Assembly (NCBI GenBank): GCA_913062575.1
Contig: CAJXVT010000017.1
Span: 1-46,678 of the forward strand
Source of the DNA: an uncultured Flavobacteriaceae bacterium
GTDB taxonomy: Bacteria; Bacteroidota; Bacteroidia; Flavobacteriales; Flavobacteriaceae
DNA: 46,678 nt
Direction: 5' to 3'
Shown here: in pieces, positions 33,388 through 42,137 of the stretch
Numbering within the stretch: position 1 is the first letter of the stretch
How the letters are laid out: the number at the start of each line of letters is the position of its first letter
The notes under the pieces: generated by a model
What the model was told of the DNA's origin: nothing
The model's database searches: none
Seen by the model: only the letters and a program-made list of their open reading frames with translations
Made by a program: the position numbers and the translations under genes

Positions 33388-34491
33388 ATGAAAAATAGTT
33401 TTCGTTTTTTAGCAATTGGAATTGTAGTTTTTTCTTTAGTTGGTTTTTTTATGCCTGAAAAAAATCAATCTAAAGAGTATGAGGTAATTGTGCCGAATTT
33501 ATCAATTCCGTGGGGTTTTACTTTTTTTCCAGATAACTCCATGTTGATTACTGAAAAAGAAGGGAAGCTCATCCATTTTATAAATGGTCAGAAAATAGAA
33601 ATTAAAAGAGCACCAAAAGTTAAAGTAATTGGACAAGGTGGGTTTATGGATGTTGAATTACATCCAAATTATAAGAATAATGGTTGGATTTATTTCACAT
33701 ATTCCTCATCAACAGGCACTGGAAGTGGAGGGAATACGACTTTAATGAGAGCTAAAATCAGATACAATACGCTTGTTAATAAAGAAGTGCTTTATAAGGC
33801 CTTACCAGATACTAGAAGAGGGCAGCATTTTGGTTCTCGAATAGCTTTTGATAACGAAGGATATGTATATTTTAGTGTTGGAGATAGAGGGAATAGAGAT
33901 GTAAATCCGCAAGATATAACCAAGGATGGAGGGAAAATTTACCGATTACATGATGATGGCAGAGTTCCTGCTGATAATCCATTTGTAAATGAAGTCAATG
34001 CTAAAAAGGCAATTTATAGTTTTGGACATCGCAATCCACAAGGAATGGAAATAAACCCATTTACTGGAGATATTTGGACACATGAACATGGGCCAAAAGG
34101 GGGAGATGAAATCAATATCATAAAAAAAGGAAAAAACTATGGTTGGCCAAAAATTAGTTACGGAATCAATTATAGTGGAACAAAGTTTACAGATCATACT
34201 GCTTTGCCAGGAATGGAACAACCTTTGCACCAATGGACGCCATCAATAGCTCCAAGTGGAATGGCTTTTGTAAATAGTAAGAAATACCCAAAAATGAATG
34301 GTGACTTATTGGTTGGTTCTTTAAAGTTTAGATACATCTCACATTGTACTTTAAAAAACGGAAGAGTAGTAAAAGAAGAAAAGATGTTAGAAGAATTAGG
34401 AAGGGTTCGTTCTATAGAGCAAGGAAATGATGGTTATATCTATGCGGGAATCGAACAATTAGGAATTGTTAGAATCAATCCTGAAAATTAA
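33388..34491 (+). CDS. PQQ-dependent aldose sugar dehydrogenase (YliI-like)
   Basis: Six-bladed propeller of the glucose/sorbosone dehydrogenase family, oxidising aldoses with PQQ in the periplasm. Hydrophobic signal segment at residues 1-22. Family motifs: LSIPWGFTFFPD, GGFMDVELHPNY, GGNTTLMRA, GQHFGSRIAFD, RLHDDGRVPADNPF, YSFGHRNPQGME, THEHGPKGGDEIN and PSIAPSGMAF. 367 residues is close to E. coli YliI. A TTG start 24 bases upstream is in frame; the ATG at 33388 was chosen because it gives a normal signal peptide. No PQQ biosynthesis gene is in the window, so cofactor supply is unknown. Divergent from tRNA-Pro. Confidence 0.9.
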   Translation: MKNSFRFLAIGIVVFSLVGFFMPEKNQSKEYEVIVPNLSIPWGFTFFPDNSMLITEKEGKLIHFINGQKIEIKRAPKVKVIGQGGFMDVELHPNYKNNGWIYFTYSSSTGTGSGGNTTLMRAKIRYNTLVNKEVLYKALPDTRRGQHFGSRIAFDNEGYVYFSVGDRGNRDVNPQDITKDGGKIYRLHDDGRVPADNPFVNEVNAKKAIYSFGHRNPQGMEINPFTGDIWTHEHGPKGGDEINIIKKGKNYGWPKISYGINYSGTKFTDHTALPGMEQPLHQWTPSIAPSGMAFVNSKKYPKMNGDLLVGSLKFRYISHCTLKNGRVVKEEKMLEELGRVRSIEQGNDGYIYAGIEQLGIVRINPEN

Positions 34492-34640
34492 AACAGACAA
34501 ATTGATGTTTCTCTTAAATAAGGGGTTTTAGTTGATAACTAATTAGTATGTGCTTTTTCAATTAAAAACTGATTAAATTTCGTAAATTACAGATCAACAA
34601 GAATGAAAATTTCACATTTTTTTTCTAGAATCAACCAATA

Positions 34641-35993
34641 ATGAGCAATACTGAGCTTTTGACGTTAAGATCACAATTGAAAACAATTGAAGAGGTTGTT
34701 TCATCAAATTTTTATAATTTGGGAGATAAGTTTTTTGAGCAATTAGTCCTTGAACTAAGTGATAGACTTAATGCAGACTATACTTTTGTTGGGGAATTAA
34801 ACTCTGATTCTAGTAAAGTTGAGACAATTTCTTTGGCAGGCAAACAAGGAATTCTTGATAATTTCACATACAATCTAAAAGACACTCCCTGTGACCTTTT
34901 AACGAATCAGCCTGCCTGCTCATATTCACAAGATGTTTGTTTGCTGTTTTCAAAAGATCAATTACTCGTTGATATGGGAATTGAAGCATATGTAGGTGTG
35001 ACTTTGTTTAACTCTAAATTTATTCCAACAGGTATTTTGGTCTGTCTATTTAAAAATAAAATAGAAAATACAGCTTTTATAGAATTATTACTGATGACAT
35101 TTGCATCTAGAGCAGGTGCCGAACTTGAACATATAAAGCTATATAATAAGCTTGAGAGAAATAAAATAAAGTTATTAAAGAAAGAAGAGGAGGAAAAAAA
35201 GCAGGCAAATGAATTAGCTTATGCTAAGGAAAGAATTGCCTTTCAAAAAGAATCGTTAGCTAAAGAAAAAGAATTGAATGAATTAAAATCGAAATTTGTT
35301 TCAATGACATCTCATGAATTTAGAACTCCGTTATCAGCAATAAATTTTGCTGCAGGCTCTATTAAAAAATACTGGGCTAAAATGGAGCCAATTATGTTAG
35401 AGGAAAAACTAGGTAAAATAGAGAATCAGGTTCTGCATATGACAAATTTATTAGACGATATTTTAATTATTGGGCAAGCTGATGCTGGTAAAACTGGAAG
35501 CATGCTTTTAAGCATAAACCTTGGAAGTTTTATTGAAGAAATAATTAATGAAGTTTATCATTCCTTCGAAGAGTCAAATGAAATAGAGCTAATTGATAGA
35601 GAAGGGTTAAAAGGCACTGATATTTTCATTGATGAAAAATCGGGAAGGAATATTTTCATCAACCTACTTAGTAATGCTGTGAAATTTTCTCAAGGTGACT
35701 CTAAGGTCACTGTTGAACTGTCATCTGAAAAAGACTACATAATTATTTCAATAACAGATTTCGGAATTGGAATTTCAAAATCAGAAATTCAAAACATATT
35801 TAATCCTTTTGTCCGAGGAAAAAATGTTGATTTGATTCAGGGAACCGGTCTTGGTTTGTCAATTGTAAAAGAAGGAATAGATGTAATCAAAGGAGAAATA
35901 ACTGTTAATAGTACTGTTGGGAAAGGGTCATCCTTTATTGTGAAAATTCCAAAAAAAAATAAAAAAGCAAAAAAACAAATAGGGATAAATTAA
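34641..35993 (+). CDS. Sensor histidine kinase with N-terminal GAF-like domain
   Basis: Soluble histidine kinase of 450 residues; no membrane segment is visible. Residues about 15-165 look like a GAF domain (ELSDRLNADYTFVGEL, DMGIEAYVGVTLF), followed by a coiled coil (about 170-215) and HisKA with His225 in MTSHEFRTPLSA. The ATPase domain has N box FINLLSNAVKFS, G1 DFGIGIS and G2 GTGLGLSIV. Two GAF Cys residues (NQPACSYSQDVC) could be ligand or redox sites. The next ten codons after its stop spell the start of a receiver domain, in the same frame, so a partner response regulator (or a C-terminal receiver) has apparently been lost. Confidence 0.9.
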   Translation: MSNTELLTLRSQLKTIEEVVSSNFYNLGDKFFEQLVLELSDRLNADYTFVGELNSDSSKVETISLAGKQGILDNFTYNLKDTPCDLLTNQPACSYSQDVCLLFSKDQLLVDMGIEAYVGVTLFNSKFIPTGILVCLFKNKIENTAFIELLLMTFASRAGAELEHIKLYNKLERNKIKLLKKEEEEKKQANELAYAKERIAFQKESLAKEKELNELKSKFVSMTSHEFRTPLSAINFAAGSIKKYWAKMEPIMLEEKLGKIENQVLHMTNLLDDILIIGQADAGKTGSMLLSINLGSFIEEIINEVYHSFEESNEIELIDREGLKGTDIFIDEKSGRNIFINLLSNAVKFSQGDSKVTVELSSEKDYIIISITDFGIGISKSEIQNIFNPFVRGKNVDLIQGTGLGLSIVKEGIDVIKGEITVNSTVGKGSSFIVKIPKKNKKAKKQIGIN

Positions 35994-36026
35994 ATTTTAG
36001 TAGTTGAAGACTCAAAAAAGATATGA
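35994..36026 (+). pseudogene. Remnant of a response-regulator receiver start
   Basis: Directly after the kinase TAA, in the same frame, the sequence encodes ILVVEDSKKI and then a stop. ILVVEDxxxI is the standard first strand and acidic pocket of receiver domains. The preceding codons (ATA AAT TAA) resemble a decayed ATG AAT AAA. No further receiver sequence follows. A chance match of ten residues is possible, but its position behind a histidine kinase argues for a relic. Confidence 0.5.
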
Positions 36027-36176
36027 GAATAAATTTATATACCTTTTCAATTCGATGATTTTGAAAGAATTTGGGTGGGAAAAGGCATAGGGTTTAGAGC
36101 AAGTAAAAAAGGAATTACCAAATTAACCGTTTCATAATTAGGTATTTATAACCATGTGTTTTCTTATAACGTGAAA

Positions 36177-38900
36177 TTATAACTGCAAGAATAATTCTTC
36201 AAGGGTGTTCAATGTGAAAGGTTTTTGAAGCACAAAATCAATAGTATTTTTCTTTTTAACTTGCTCATCAATAGACCATCCGCTCACGGTCACAATTTTT
36301 ATTTTATTTCCAAATTTCTCTCTAATACCTTTTATCAACTCCCATCCATTCATTCCAGGCATACCAATATCTGTAAACACAATATCACAGGTGTTTTTAT
36401 TAAGGTAATCTAAGGCGTTCTTTCCACTATTTACACTAGTACATTTGTGACCAATTAATTCTACTAACTCACTGATGTCTTCTGTTATAATGGAATCATC
36501 ATCTACCCACAAAACATTATATGACGTGTTGTCTTTCGATTCACTTTTACTCATTACTTTAGATATATCTTGCTGACATATTGGAAAAGCAATTTCAAAG
36601 GTAGTTCCTTTATCTAATTCAGAAGATTTAACAACAATATCTCCTTTGTATTTTTTTACAATATTATAAACGCCACTCATTCCTAAGCCCCTTCCTAATT
36701 CGAACCCTTTTGTGCTGAAAAATGGATCGAATACTTTTGACTGGGTATCTTGATCCATGCCTGTGCCGGTGTCAGTAAAGGTTACGTATACATGTTCAGC
36801 TTTTGTGCCTGTTTTAATAATAAGATTCCCACCTTTCGGCATGGCTTCAATACTATTCTTAATTAAATTATAGACAACCGATTTTAATTCTCCGACATTA
36901 CTACTAATTTTAGGAATATCTTCGAAATCGGTTATAACATGTATCTGCAATCCGTCTTTTTCCTTGCCGTCTTTCCAAAGAGGGCGTGACTGGTCTAAGC
37001 TTTCTTTAATCAATTCATTAAAATCAATAAGCTTGGTGTTTTTTTCATCATGTTCAACATCACCAAATTGTTGTAATGCACTGACTCTATCAGCCGCATC
37101 ATTCATAATAGATTTAATATTGTTTAAACGCTTAAGACTACTATCTGATAAACCTTTTTGAAATTTGATAATTTCTAAATTCCCCATCATTTGCTGTAGT
37201 GAGTTATTGAAATCATGGGCAATAGAAGCAGACATTTCTCCTATTGCTTTCAACCTTTGGTGTTTAACCTGAGCCTCCTCAAATTGTTTTAATGATGTAA
37301 TATCTTGATTAGTACCTGTTAAGACAATAGGCTTCTCATTCCCTCCCAATATAGGTTTGCAAATAGCTTTAATCCATTTTTGTTCATTAAAGGGAAGTGA
37401 GATCCGGAATTCAATAATGTATGGTGTCCCTAAATTAATGGCATTGTCAATACTACTAATAAATGTTTTTTGGTCATCAATGTGAATTTGCTCAGCTAGT
37501 CTATTAAAGTCTGGAACTCCTTTCTTTGAATCTAACCCCCAGATATGAAATGTTTCATCCGACCATTCATTTTTTTGAGTTGAAATATCAAATGTCCAGC
37601 TTCCCACACGTGCTAATTTTTGCGCTTCATTTAATCTGTTTTCGCTTTCCTCTAGCTTACGGTGCCCTTCTTTAAGTCGTGTTATGTTTTGAACTGTGCC
37701 TGACAAGCTGATCACCTTCCCATTCTCTCCAAATGTAGGTTTACAAATGGATTTCACTGTTTTTTTTTCATCATTAGGAAGGAGAAATCGAAGTTCAATA
37801 CTGTATGGAGTTCCTATACTAATAGCTTTGTTAATGCTGTTATTAAATAACTCTAGGTCATCTGGGTGAATTCGGTTTCTAATTATATCGTTTTCAGGCA
37901 TGGGTTTCTTTGAATCGAAACCCCAAATTCGAAATGCTTCATCAGACCATTCTAACTTTTGTGCTAAAACATCAAATGTCCAACTTCCAATACCTGCCAA
38001 TTTCTGTGCCTGATTTAAAACATTGTTTAACTTATGTAGTTTTTCGTTTTGAATATCTATTTCCTTCTCCGCTTTCTTCTCCTCAGTTATATCTCGTCCT
38101 ATTGAAGTTATTTTTGTTATTTCGTTATTAGCCCTTTCAAAATTTATATTCCATGATACTTTCAAAACATCTCCAGTAATATTTACCTGTCTGTTTTTTA
38201 ATTGAAATGTCTTATTACCTGACGCGACCCACTTAGTAAATTCATTTTTTGTAAATTCAACATCTTCAGGATGTATAAAATCAAATGCAGACCTTCCTTT
38301 ACATTCTTCAGGTTTTAAACCAAAGAATTTCATAGAAGCATAATTCACAAAAATAATATCTCCTTTATTATCGACTACAGTAATTAGATCGGTTGTGGTT
38401 TCTACTACATCTATGTAGTCTTTTTTACTTTTGACTAATGCTTTGTTTTGATTTTTGATTTCTTGTTGAACAGCTTTACGCTTATGTATATCCTTGCATA
38501 TTTTAACGATTTCTACCACTTCGCCATCAGTGTTTTTAACAGGGTAAATGTATTCTGAAAACCATTTTTTTTCTCCTAGCCAATCTAAAAGCACTTCTAT
38601 TGTTTCACTTTTACCTGTTTTTTTTACTTTTTCAAACGTATCCAGAAGCGTGTTGGAAATGTCTTTATCAAAAAGATCGCTGGGCATTTTACCTACTATA
38701 TCTTTAGCTGTTACATCATAACATGTTGGGCCACTATAATAAAGATATTTACCATTAAGTTGATGTATGGTAATCATATCTTCATTTGCTTTTAACAGCA
38801 TGCTGATACGTTTTTCGCTTTGTGTTAGTTTATTTTTAAGTTTTAATTTATCAATCAGTTTTTCTAACTCCTGATATGAAGGTTTTTTAGTTGATTTCAT
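36177..38900 (-). CDS. Hybrid histidine kinase with four PAS domains and C-terminal receiver
   Basis: Cytoplasmic multi-PAS hybrid kinase, 907 residues, no membrane segment. PAS domains at about 30-145, 160-275, 290-410 and 425-540; the last two are near-duplicates (QKLAGIGSWTFDV / QKLARVGSWTFDI; RIWGFDSKK / HIWGLDSKK). Phospho-acceptor His562 is in SIAHDFNNSL, a HisKA variant common in soluble hybrid kinases; the ATPase domain has NLIKNSIEAM, DTGTGMD and GRGLGMSGV. The receiver (about 793-907) has DDD near its start, phospho-acceptor Asp844 in FTDIGMPG, and the conserved Lys in LQKPF. No output domain, so a separate phosphotransfer partner is needed. Start ATG at 38900. Confidence 0.92.
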   Translation of the reverse strand: MKSTKKPSYQELEKLIDKLKLKNKLTQSEKRISMLLKANEDMITIHQLNGKYLYYSGPTCYDVTAKDIVGKMPSDLFDKDISNTLLDTFEKVKKTGKSETIEVLLDWLGEKKWFSEYIYPVKNTDGEVVEIVKICKDIHKRKAVQQEIKNQNKALVKSKKDYIDVVETTTDLITVVDNKGDIIFVNYASMKFFGLKPEECKGRSAFDFIHPEDVEFTKNEFTKWVASGNKTFQLKNRQVNITGDVLKVSWNINFERANNEITKITSIGRDITEEKKAEKEIDIQNEKLHKLNNVLNQAQKLAGIGSWTFDVLAQKLEWSDEAFRIWGFDSKKPMPENDIIRNRIHPDDLELFNNSINKAISIGTPYSIELRFLLPNDEKKTVKSICKPTFGENGKVISLSGTVQNITRLKEGHRKLEESENRLNEAQKLARVGSWTFDISTQKNEWSDETFHIWGLDSKKGVPDFNRLAEQIHIDDQKTFISSIDNAINLGTPYIIEFRISLPFNEQKWIKAICKPILGGNEKPIVLTGTNQDITSLKQFEEAQVKHQRLKAIGEMSASIAHDFNNSLQQMMGNLEIIKFQKGLSDSSLKRLNNIKSIMNDAADRVSALQQFGDVEHDEKNTKLIDFNELIKESLDQSRPLWKDGKEKDGLQIHVITDFEDIPKISSNVGELKSVVYNLIKNSIEAMPKGGNLIIKTGTKAEHVYVTFTDTGTGMDQDTQSKVFDPFFSTKGFELGRGLGMSGVYNIVKKYKGDIVVKSSELDKGTTFEIAFPICQQDISKVMSKSESKDNTSYNVLWVDDDSIITEDISELVELIGHKCTSVNSGKNALDYLNKNTCDIVFTDIGMPGMNGWELIKGIREKFGNKIKIVTVSGWSIDEQVKKKNTIDFVLQKPFTLNTLEELFLQL

Positions 38901-39106
38901 ATTGTTATATGTCTATTGACTTTAACTTAGGGGGGTTAAATATATTTCAGCTTAATCAAATATAGCTAATTCAATGGTTTTTTACGCAATAAAAACATTA
39001 CAGATGTTTTATAGCTTCAAGTACCATAACTTTTTTCAATTGATTTTTGTTATGAAACTATTGTAATTTATCATCATAAAATCATTAATAAACAAGATAA
39101 AAAAAA

Positions 39107-39114
39107 TATATTTG
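39107..39114 (+). promoter_or_regulatory. -7 promoter element for trxB
   Basis: TATATTTG, an exact TAnnTTTG match, 22 bases before the chosen ATG. Confidence 0.55.
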
Positions 39115-39136
39115 CCATCATAAAATGATAAATATA

Positions 39137-40075
39137 ATGGCAGAAAGAATTAAATGTTTGATTATCGGTTCAGGTCCAGCAGGATACACAGCAGCAATTT
39201 ATGCAGCAAGAGCAGATATGAAACCAGTTATGTATACAGGTTTACAAATGGGAGGGCAATTAACTACAACTACAGAAGTAGATAATTACCCGGGGTATCC
39301 AGATGGAACTGATGGAACTGCAATGATGAATGATTTGCAAAAACAAGCTGAGCGTTTTGGAACTGAAGTTCGTTTTGGAATGGTTACTAAAGTTGATTTC
39401 AGTAATGAAGCTGGAGGAATTCACAAGGTCATTGTTGATGAATCTATTGAAATCGAAGCTGAAACTGTAATTATTTCTACTGGAGCAACTGCAAAATATT
39501 TAGGAATTGAAAGCGAACAACGATTAATTGGTGGTGGAGTTTCTGCTTGTGCTACTTGTGATGGTTTCTTTTATAAAGGTCAAGATGTTGTTGTAGTTGG
39601 AGCTGGAGATACTGCTGCTGAAGAAGCAACATATTTAGCAAATATCTGTAAAAAAGTTACTGTATTGGTTCGTAAGGATTATATGAGAGCTTCAAAAGCA
39701 ATGCAGCATAGAGTTGAAAGAACAGAAAACATTGAGGTATTATACAATACTGAAATTGATGAGGTTATTGGAGATGCTGTTGTTGATGGTGTTAGTGCTG
39801 TTAATAATCAAACAGGAGAAAAAACAGTAATCCCTGTTACTGGAGTTTTTATTGCAATTGGTCATAAACCAAATTCAGACTTATTCAAAGGAGTTTTAGA
39901 TATGGATGATGTTGGATATTTAATTACTAAAGGAAAATCTACAAAAACGAATTTACCCGGAGTTTTTGCGGCTGGAGATATTCAGGATAAAGAATACAGA
40001 CAAGCTGTAACTGCAGCAGGAACTGGATGTATGGCAGCCTTAGATGCTGAACGTTATTTAGGTGCTTTAGAATAG
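39137..40075 (+). CDS. trxB: Thioredoxin reductase
   Basis: NADPH-dependent FAD enzyme that reduces thioredoxin; cytoplasmic. FAD-binding GSGPAGYTAAIYAARA at the N-terminus, redox-active CATC in SACATCDGFFY (Cys138 and Cys141 from this start), NADPH-binding VVGAGDTAAEEA, and the FAD motif VFAAGDIQD near the C-terminus. An in-frame ATG at 39125 would add four residues; with the -7 element ending at 39114 that start would leave almost no leader, so the ATG at 39137 (MAERIKCLI) is preferred, though not proven. Single-gene transcript with a terminator behind it. Confidence 0.95.
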   Translation: MAERIKCLIIGSGPAGYTAAIYAARADMKPVMYTGLQMGGQLTTTTEVDNYPGYPDGTDGTAMMNDLQKQAERFGTEVRFGMVTKVDFSNEAGGIHKVIVDESIEIEAETVIISTGATAKYLGIESEQRLIGGGVSACATCDGFFYKGQDVVVVGAGDTAAEEATYLANICKKVTVLVRKDYMRASKAMQHRVERTENIEVLYNTEIDEVIGDAVVDGVSAVNNQTGEKTVIPVTGVFIAIGHKPNSDLFKGVLDMDDVGYLITKGKSTKTNLPGVFAAGDIQDKEYRQAVTAAGTGCMAALDAERYLGALE

Positions 40076-40100
40076 TATCTAAACGTATATAAAATTTAAA

Positions 40101-40128
40101 AAGAGGTTGCGAAAGCAATCTCTTTTTT
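40101..40128 (+). terminator. Terminator of trxB
   Basis: AAGAGGTTGC, loop GAAA, GCAATCTCTT, then a T tract; one G-T pair in a ten-base stem. A strong tetraloop hairpin. Confidence 0.85.
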
Positions 40129-40157
40129 ATTTGCTCACATTTAATAATTATTTTTTT

Positions 40158-40165
40158 TAGATTTG
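40158..40165 (+). promoter_or_regulatory. -7 promoter element for the outer membrane protein gene
   Basis: TAGATTTG, an exact TAnnTTTG match, 27 bases before the ATG at 40193. A TTTG at 40130-40133 is 24 bases upstream, slightly long for a -33 element. Confidence 0.5.
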
Positions 40166-40192
40166 AGGAAGGCTAATTTTTGAGAATATCTT

Positions 40193-41407
40193 ATGAAGAA
40201 CTTTATTTGGATTGCATTATTGCTATCTACAGTTTCTATTTTTGGACAACAAGAAAAAATGCTTACTCAATTCACGCCATTTTTATCAAAAACCTATTAC
40301 AATATTAATTTTGGAGCGATTTCATATCCATATTCAGATGCGAATTTAAAACCTGGTTTTATTTCTGAAGGAGTTCAAAAGAATCGGTTTTCTGGAAGGT
40401 TATTATTGGGGTATAAATTAAAAGAAGATTTAGCAGTTCAGTTTGGAGTACTGAGACCTGGAGATTGGTTTAAGTTCGATAATATTAATAATATTGGTTA
40501 CGAAAGAAGTGTTTGGTTTAATCTCTGGTCTTTGTCACTAAAGAAAAGCTTTAACTTGAATGAAAAATTGTCTTTTTATACAGAACTCGGAATTGGGAAT
40601 TTATCTAGAGTTGGGTTTTCAATAAATGATGAGGTTATTTATGAAGATGCCCAGTATGCAACTTTAGTAACAGGTTTAGGTTTTTCGTATCGATTAAATA
40701 ATAATTGGGATCTGCTATTGAATGGAACGTATGTTCCTAAATCAGAAAAACACAATCAGCCATCTACATTTCAATCTTCTGTAGGAATGCTATACCATTT
40801 AAAGAAGAGACCAATAGAAGAAGTCGAAAAGTATGAGAAAGAAAAGAAATACTTTTTCCCAAAACGATTACTTCAAATTGGATATGGAACTGATAATTTT
40901 GGGTTCTTTGCCAATGAATTTTTTGCAATGTCAGCTAAAATTGGAAATACAGAGAATATAGGTCTTCCTGTATTTTGGCTTGGAGAAGTAAAAGCAAAGC
41001 AATCGTTTATGATTACCTATCAGCAAACTGCTTTTCACACAGAAAAACTATTTTCTTTAGATTGGGGAGTTAGTGTTACTGGTTTTCAGACGTTAGATAA
41101 AAGCTCAGTGTATGCCGTTTCTATTTTTCCGATGCTGCGATTTTATGTATTCAGGGCTAACTCTTTTGATTCTTATATTAACTACTCTATTATTGGACCT
41201 ACATTTCTTTCCAAAAAAAATATTGATGAATATAAAACAGGACCAAATGGTACCTATCAAGACTTTATGGGAGTTGGTGCTTTTTTCGGTAAGAAAAGAA
41301 ATTATAATGTTGAACTTCGTATAATGCACTATTCTAACGGAAACATTTTTCCAGAAAACGATGGTGTAGATATCCCGTTAATGCTAACAATAGGGAAAAC
41401 ATTATAA
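40193..41407 (+). CDS. Outer membrane protein: beta-barrel domain plus PagL-like acyloxyacyl hydrolase domain
   Basis: Signal peptide at residues 1-18 (ends IFGQ). Residues about 20-205 form one set of amphipathic strands typical of a small outer-membrane barrel; a charged linker (EEVEKYEKEKKYFF) follows, and residues about 223-404 form a second barrel resembling PagL, the lipid A 3-O-deacylase. The PagL active-site stretch is matched by H379-Y-S381-N, and counting as in PagL places Asp393 where the catalytic Glu is expected (conservative change). Predicted to remove an acyl chain from lipid A in the outer leaflet; the role of the first barrel is unknown. Single gene between the trxB terminator and the sigma operon. 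Confidence 0.72.
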   Translation: MKNFIWIALLLSTVSIFGQQEKMLTQFTPFLSKTYYNINFGAISYPYSDANLKPGFISEGVQKNRFSGRLLLGYKLKEDLAVQFGVLRPGDWFKFDNINNIGYERSVWFNLWSLSLKKSFNLNEKLSFYTELGIGNLSRVGFSINDEVIYEDAQYATLVTGLGFSYRLNNNWDLLLNGTYVPKSEKHNQPSTFQSSVGMLYHLKKRPIEEVEKYEKEKKYFFPKRLLQIGYGTDNFGFFANEFFAMSAKIGNTENIGLPVFWLGEVKAKQSFMITYQQTAFHTEKLFSLDWGVSVTGFQTLDKSSVYAVSIFPMLRFYVFRANSFDSYINYSIIGPTFLSKKNIDEYKTGPNGTYQDFMGVGAFFGKKRNYNVELRIMHYSNGNIFPENDGVDIPLMLTIGKTL

Positions 41408-41453
41408 CAATACTTTTAAAGAAAATAAGCTAAACAGAATTTCTTAGGTTTAT

Positions 41454-41466
41454 TTTGTAACGTTTT
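41454..41466 (+). promoter_or_regulatory. Direct repeat copy 1 upstream of the ECF sigma gene
   Basis: TTTGTAACGTTTT; an identical copy occurs 68 bases downstream. The GTAAC core resembles -35 elements of ECF sigma promoters. Located 118 bases before the sigma start codon. Confidence 0.45.
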
Positions 41467-41521
41467 GATGATGTTCAAGTATATCACCCTGAAATCAAAC
41501 TATTAAAAAAGAAAGAATTAA

Positions 41522-41534
41522 TTTGTAACGTTTT
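41522..41534 (+). promoter_or_regulatory. Direct repeat copy 2, candidate ECF -35 element
   Basis: Second copy of TTTGTAACGTTTT, 50 bases before the sigma start. Its distance from the gene suits a -35 element of an autoregulated ECF promoter, with the -10 in the stretch around 41547-41553. No TAnnTTTG element is seen here, in line with an alternative sigma promoter. Confidence 0.5.
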
Positions 41535-41583
41535 TATAAAACACAAGTTAATCATTTTGAAAACCAACTAACAAAAACAAAAT

Positions 41584-42135
41584 TTGGATACATTATCAGA
41601 TAATGCAATTATGCTGAAAGTGAAAATGGGAGAAACCTTTCGACTAGGCTTGCTATATGAGCGCTATAAAAAGAGATTATTCGGTTTTTTCTTTCAAATG
41701 AATAGAGATGCAAGTTTAAGCGAAGATTTGGTACAGAATGTTTTTATCAGAATCTTAAAATACAAACATACCTATACAGAAGATAGCAAATTTGTCACTT
41801 GGGTATTTCAGATAGCAAGAAATACCAATTATGACAATTATAGAAAAGACAAGAAAAATAGACATCAGGATTTAGATACAATAGAATACAGTATTACAAC
41901 ATCAGAAACTATTGAAACAGAAATAACAAAAAATGAAAATGTTTCTACTTTACAATTGGCGTTAAAACAATTGTCCGAAGAAAAAAGAGAATTGTTGCTA
42001 TTAAGTAAATTTAGAGAATTGAAATATAAAGAAGTTGGTGAAATTATAGGTTGTACAGAAGGTGCAGCAAGAACAAAAGTTCACCGTGCATTAAATGAAC
42101 TGAAAACAGTTTTTTTAACACTTGAAAAAAGATAA
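41584..42135 (+). CDS. ECF RNA polymerase sigma factor
   Basis: Sigma-70 family, extracytoplasmic-function type, 183 residues. Region 2: LYERYKKRLFGFFFQM, LSEDLVQNVFIRIL and the -10 reading part FVTWVFQIARNTNYDNYRK. Region 4 helix-turn-helix: LSEEKRELLLLSKFRELKYKEVGEIIGCTEGAARTKVHRAL. Start is a TTG at 41584; the next ATG is nine codons in, but the LSDNAIMLKVK segment before and around it is, to my knowledge, conserved in this subgroup, which supports the TTG. It heads a four-gene operon with a membrane anti-sigma-like protein starting three bases later and two adhesin-like proteins. Two identical repeats upstream suggest autoregulation. Confidence 0.9.
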   Translation: MDTLSDNAIMLKVKMGETFRLGLLYERYKKRLFGFFFQMNRDASLSEDLVQNVFIRILKYKHTYTEDSKFVTWVFQIARNTNYDNYRKDKKNRHQDLDTIEYSITTSETIETEITKNENVSTLQLALKQLSEEKRELLLLSKFRELKYKEVGEIIGCTEGAARTKVHRALNELKTVFLTLEKR

Positions 42136-42137
42136 TC

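Noticed and set aside
39073..39127. CATCATAAAAT occurring twice before trxB
   Set aside because: Short, AT-rich and partly within the start region; chance is likely.
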